In this document: positions 62,476-64,000 of the stretch, piece after piece | Layout: each line of letters begins with the position of its first letter | How positions within the stretch are numbered: the stretch's first letter is position 1 | DNA from: Pantoea cypripedii | GTDB lineage: Bacteria > Pseudomonadota > Gammaproteobacteria > Enterobacterales > Enterobacteriaceae | Reading direction: 5' to 3' | Assembly: GCF_002095535.1 (NCBI RefSeq) | Contig: NZ_MLJI01000002.1 | Span: forward strand, 381,786 to 445,785 | Length of the DNA: 64,000 bases | Program-made: the position numbers and the translations under genes | Notes under the pieces: generated by a model | Database searches by the model: none | Told to the model about the DNA's origin: nothing | Seen by the model: the letters and a program-made list of their open reading frames with translations, nothing else

Positions 62476-63190
62476 CGCTACGGCCTCGGGTGCGGAATAC
62501 CGTGATAACAGCAACTCGCTCACCCGGTGAAATCACATCCATTTGAGGATGAAAGGAAACAGCCATCACGCCCGGACTCCAGAAATAACGCTCAGACAGA
62601 CGCAGTGGCAGTGATGAACGGCTGGTAACCTCCGTGCGCACGATGCGAATACGATCCCCCTGCCAGGCGGTAACGGGACGCAAAGTGAAGGCGGCTTCCA
62701 CTGCCCCACTCACCGGTAACTGCGTATTCCTGGTCACAACATATCCGTCCGGCTTACGGTTATGGATAAAGCGGCTCACCAGATTGCTGACAATCGAACT
62801 GTAACTGTCCTGCTTCTGCTCAAAATACTGAGCCTGCTCCGTTCCACGAACGTCGATATTATCAATGGTCAGGTTCAGCCCGGGGAGTCTGGCGGGGGTC
62901 GCCTGTACGGAGAATCCGAAACCGGATGCCGTCTGAATAAACAAGGTGAAGGGGCTGTCTGCCAGGGTGGAGAACACTATCGCACCGTCCGGCGTCGGTG
63001 TTTTCGATGTCAGGATGCCCTGTGTCGCCTGCAGGCTGATAATGCGGTCATCGCTGACCCGGATAGCGTTAGGGTTGATATTGCTGACCTCAACCGACAC
63101 GCGCGCACCTGTCTGGATGGTCCGTTGCTCTGCCTGAGCAGCGATCGTAACCAGAAAGACCAGCATGCTGAGGAGGACGTGTTTATACAT
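62462..63190 (-). CDS. traK: Type IV secretion core protein TraK (VirB9-like)
   Basis: A 242-residue periplasmic protein (F TraK 242) with a signal peptide (ends AAQAEQ). It interacts with TraB and TraV in the outer-membrane core complex. The ATG at 63190 has ggagg six bases upstream; it overlaps the traE end. Confidence 0.94.
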   Translation of the reverse strand: MYKHVLLSMLVFLVTIAAQAEQRTIQTGARVSVEVSNINPNAIRVSDDRIISLQATQGILTSKTPTPDGAIVFSTLADSPFTLFIQTASGFGFSVQATPARLPGLNLTIDNIDVRGTEQAQYFEQKQDSYSSIVSNLVSRFIHNRKPDGYVVTRNTQLPVSGAVEAAFTLRPVTAWQGDRIRIVRTEVTSRSSLPLRLSERYFWSPGVMAVSFHPQMDVISPGERVAVITVFRTRGRSDEPQ

Positions 63191-63755
63191 TGGGAACCTC
63201 CAGGAACGCACTCCAGCACAGCCGGTTGTTACGCAGATCCGTGCGAATGCGGTAGCGTTTGTCCACCAGCCCTCCGCTGTGCATGCCGTAGCTCAGCTCA
63301 AGCTGTCCGGCAATATCAACGATCCCCTTCTCCGGCCACACCTGAAAATCTTTGGGATAAAATACCGACCCACCACTGTTACCCTTAACCCGCGAAGATT
63401 CTTCCGCCAGCACCGGCTGCATAACGGCCTCCGCACCGTCGCAGGCTGCGGCAAGCAACATTTCATGGCTGGCCTCTGCGTTGGCGCTGTTGATATTGAG
63501 CCGCAGGTTAGCCCAGGCGAGCGCCATCAGACGCAGATAACGGGCATCTCCGCGTTCACCGGTAAAACTGAACGCTGAATCTGCGCCATAAGGCACCACG
63601 ATTATCTGTCGGTTATTCGCCAGCTGACGGAAAAGGTCGCGGTTGTCGCTGTACAGACGCCAGCAGAGCAGCAGTGCAAGGATGCTGATGACCAGCAGCA
63701 CTAATATGGCAATGGCCAGGTTACGGTTCCCTGCCGCACGCAGCTTATATTCCAT
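63183..63755 (-). CDS. traE: Type IV secretion protein TraE (VirB5/8-like)
   Basis: A 190-residue inner-membrane protein (F TraE 188) with one N-terminal membrane helix (NLAIAILVLLVISILALLL region) and a periplasmic domain ending in RYRIRTDLRNNRLCWSAFLEV. It is a VirB8-like core of the pilus machine. Confidence 0.94.
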   Translation of the reverse strand: MEYKLRAAGNRNLAIAILVLLVISILALLLCWRLYSDNRDLFRQLANNRQIIVVPYGADSAFSFTGERGDARYLRLMALAWANLRLNINSANAEASHEMLLAAACDGAEAVMQPVLAEESSRVKGNSGGSVFYPKDFQVWPEKGIVDIAGQLELSYGMHSGGLVDKRYRIRTDLRNNRLCWSAFLEVPNV

Positions 63756-63772
63756 TAGATCTCCGGACCGGG

Positions 63773-64000
63773 TCAGGCGACCCAGTGTCGTTTATAACTT
63801 TCCGGCAGGACGTTGATAAAAAAACGCATGAATGAGGTCGGCAGGCACCAGTACGCAAGATTGAGCAGATACTGAGAACCCCGACCCTTTTTGAGATGAC
63901 GCACACCGACAATGGCAGCGAGAAGCGTAGGGCCAAAAATCCACATGTTGAGAAAAACCGCCAGCAAGCCCAGAGGGACATACAGGCAAAACTCGTCAGG
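63773..64000 (-). CDS. traL: Type IV secretion protein TraL, N-terminus beyond window
   Basis: The visible 75 residues carry two hydrophobic stretches (LLAVFLNMWIFGPTLLAAIVG), then HLKKGRGSQYLLNLAYWCLPTSF, which closely matches the GIKKLKKGRGS...YWYMPTAL pattern of F TraL, ending PESYKRHWVA. The start lies beyond the right edge. It is followed by traE 17 bases later. The pilin gene traA is expected just upstream. Confidence 0.9.
   Translation of the reverse strand, partial: PDEFCLYVPLGLLAVFLNMWIFGPTLLAAIVGVRHLKKGRGSQYLLNLAYWCLPTSFMRFFINVLPESYKRHWVA

Noticed and set aside
1..64000. CRISPR arrays, tRNA or rRNA genes, oriT
   Set aside because: No regularly spaced short repeats with unique spacers and no tRNA-like or rRNA sequence were found; oriT is expected beyond the right edge near traM.

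Overview
The window is most likely part of a large conjugative plasmid from an enterobacterium. It carries a nearly complete F-type transfer operon (traL to traI), a RepFIIA-type replicon with a CopA-like antisense RNA and a Tap-like leader peptide, a Cre-like recombinase beside a loxP-like site, a plasmid umuDC cassette and an H-NS paralogue. The gene style (YahK-type dehydrogenase, DUF2913, ISNCY elements, Cre-like plasmid recombinase) suggests Erwiniaceae such as Pantoea or Erwinia. That assignment is inference.

Layout. 1-10.5 kb is an oxidoreductase/detoxification region: a partial tautomerase, two frameshifted short-chain dehydrogenases, one intact and one frameshifted small AraC-type regulator, a zinc alcohol dehydrogenase, a protein with three 58-residue repeats, then a co-oriented set of an amidohydrolase, a secreted tandem-ABM protein, a flavodoxin, a small muconolactone-isomerase-like protein and a DJ-1/PfpI protein. 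10.5-15.4 kb is an insertion-sequence graveyard: IS3 and IS110 fragments, one frameshifted and one intact ISNCY element with a GNAT acetyltransferase between them; an older ISNCY remnant lies at 5.7-6.1 kb. 15.8-21.5 kb is a three-gene, mutually overlapping operon: an Mrr-type nuclease fused to a large C-terminal region (one frameshift), a 181-residue middle protein and a Rad50/SMC-like ATPase with a zinc-hook motif. It looks like an anti-phage system of the ABC-3C kind.

22.3-29.6 kb is a maintenance and stress region: lox-like site plus Cre-like recombinase, an Rpn-family nuclease, an SOS box driving umuD-umuC-orf-SRAP, DUF2913, a YezG-like immunity protein and H-NS. 29.8-34.5 kb is a metabolic operon: LacI regulator, inositol-monophosphatase-like enzyme, organophosphate antiporter and periplasmic phytase, with a perfect palindromic operator; together they suggest phytate/inositol-phosphate use. 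35.2-39.0 kb holds small orphan genes, some resembling families seen among immunity genes.

39.0-40.4 kb is the replicon: origin candidate, repA, tap and copA. 40.4-64 kb is the transfer operon on the minus strand, ending with traI immediately upstream of the replication control region. No traT, traX, finO or copB is visible between traG and repA. oriT, traM, traJ, traY and traA would lie beyond the right edge. Coding on the transfer strand is uninterrupted, in contrast to the several frameshifts in the accessory half.
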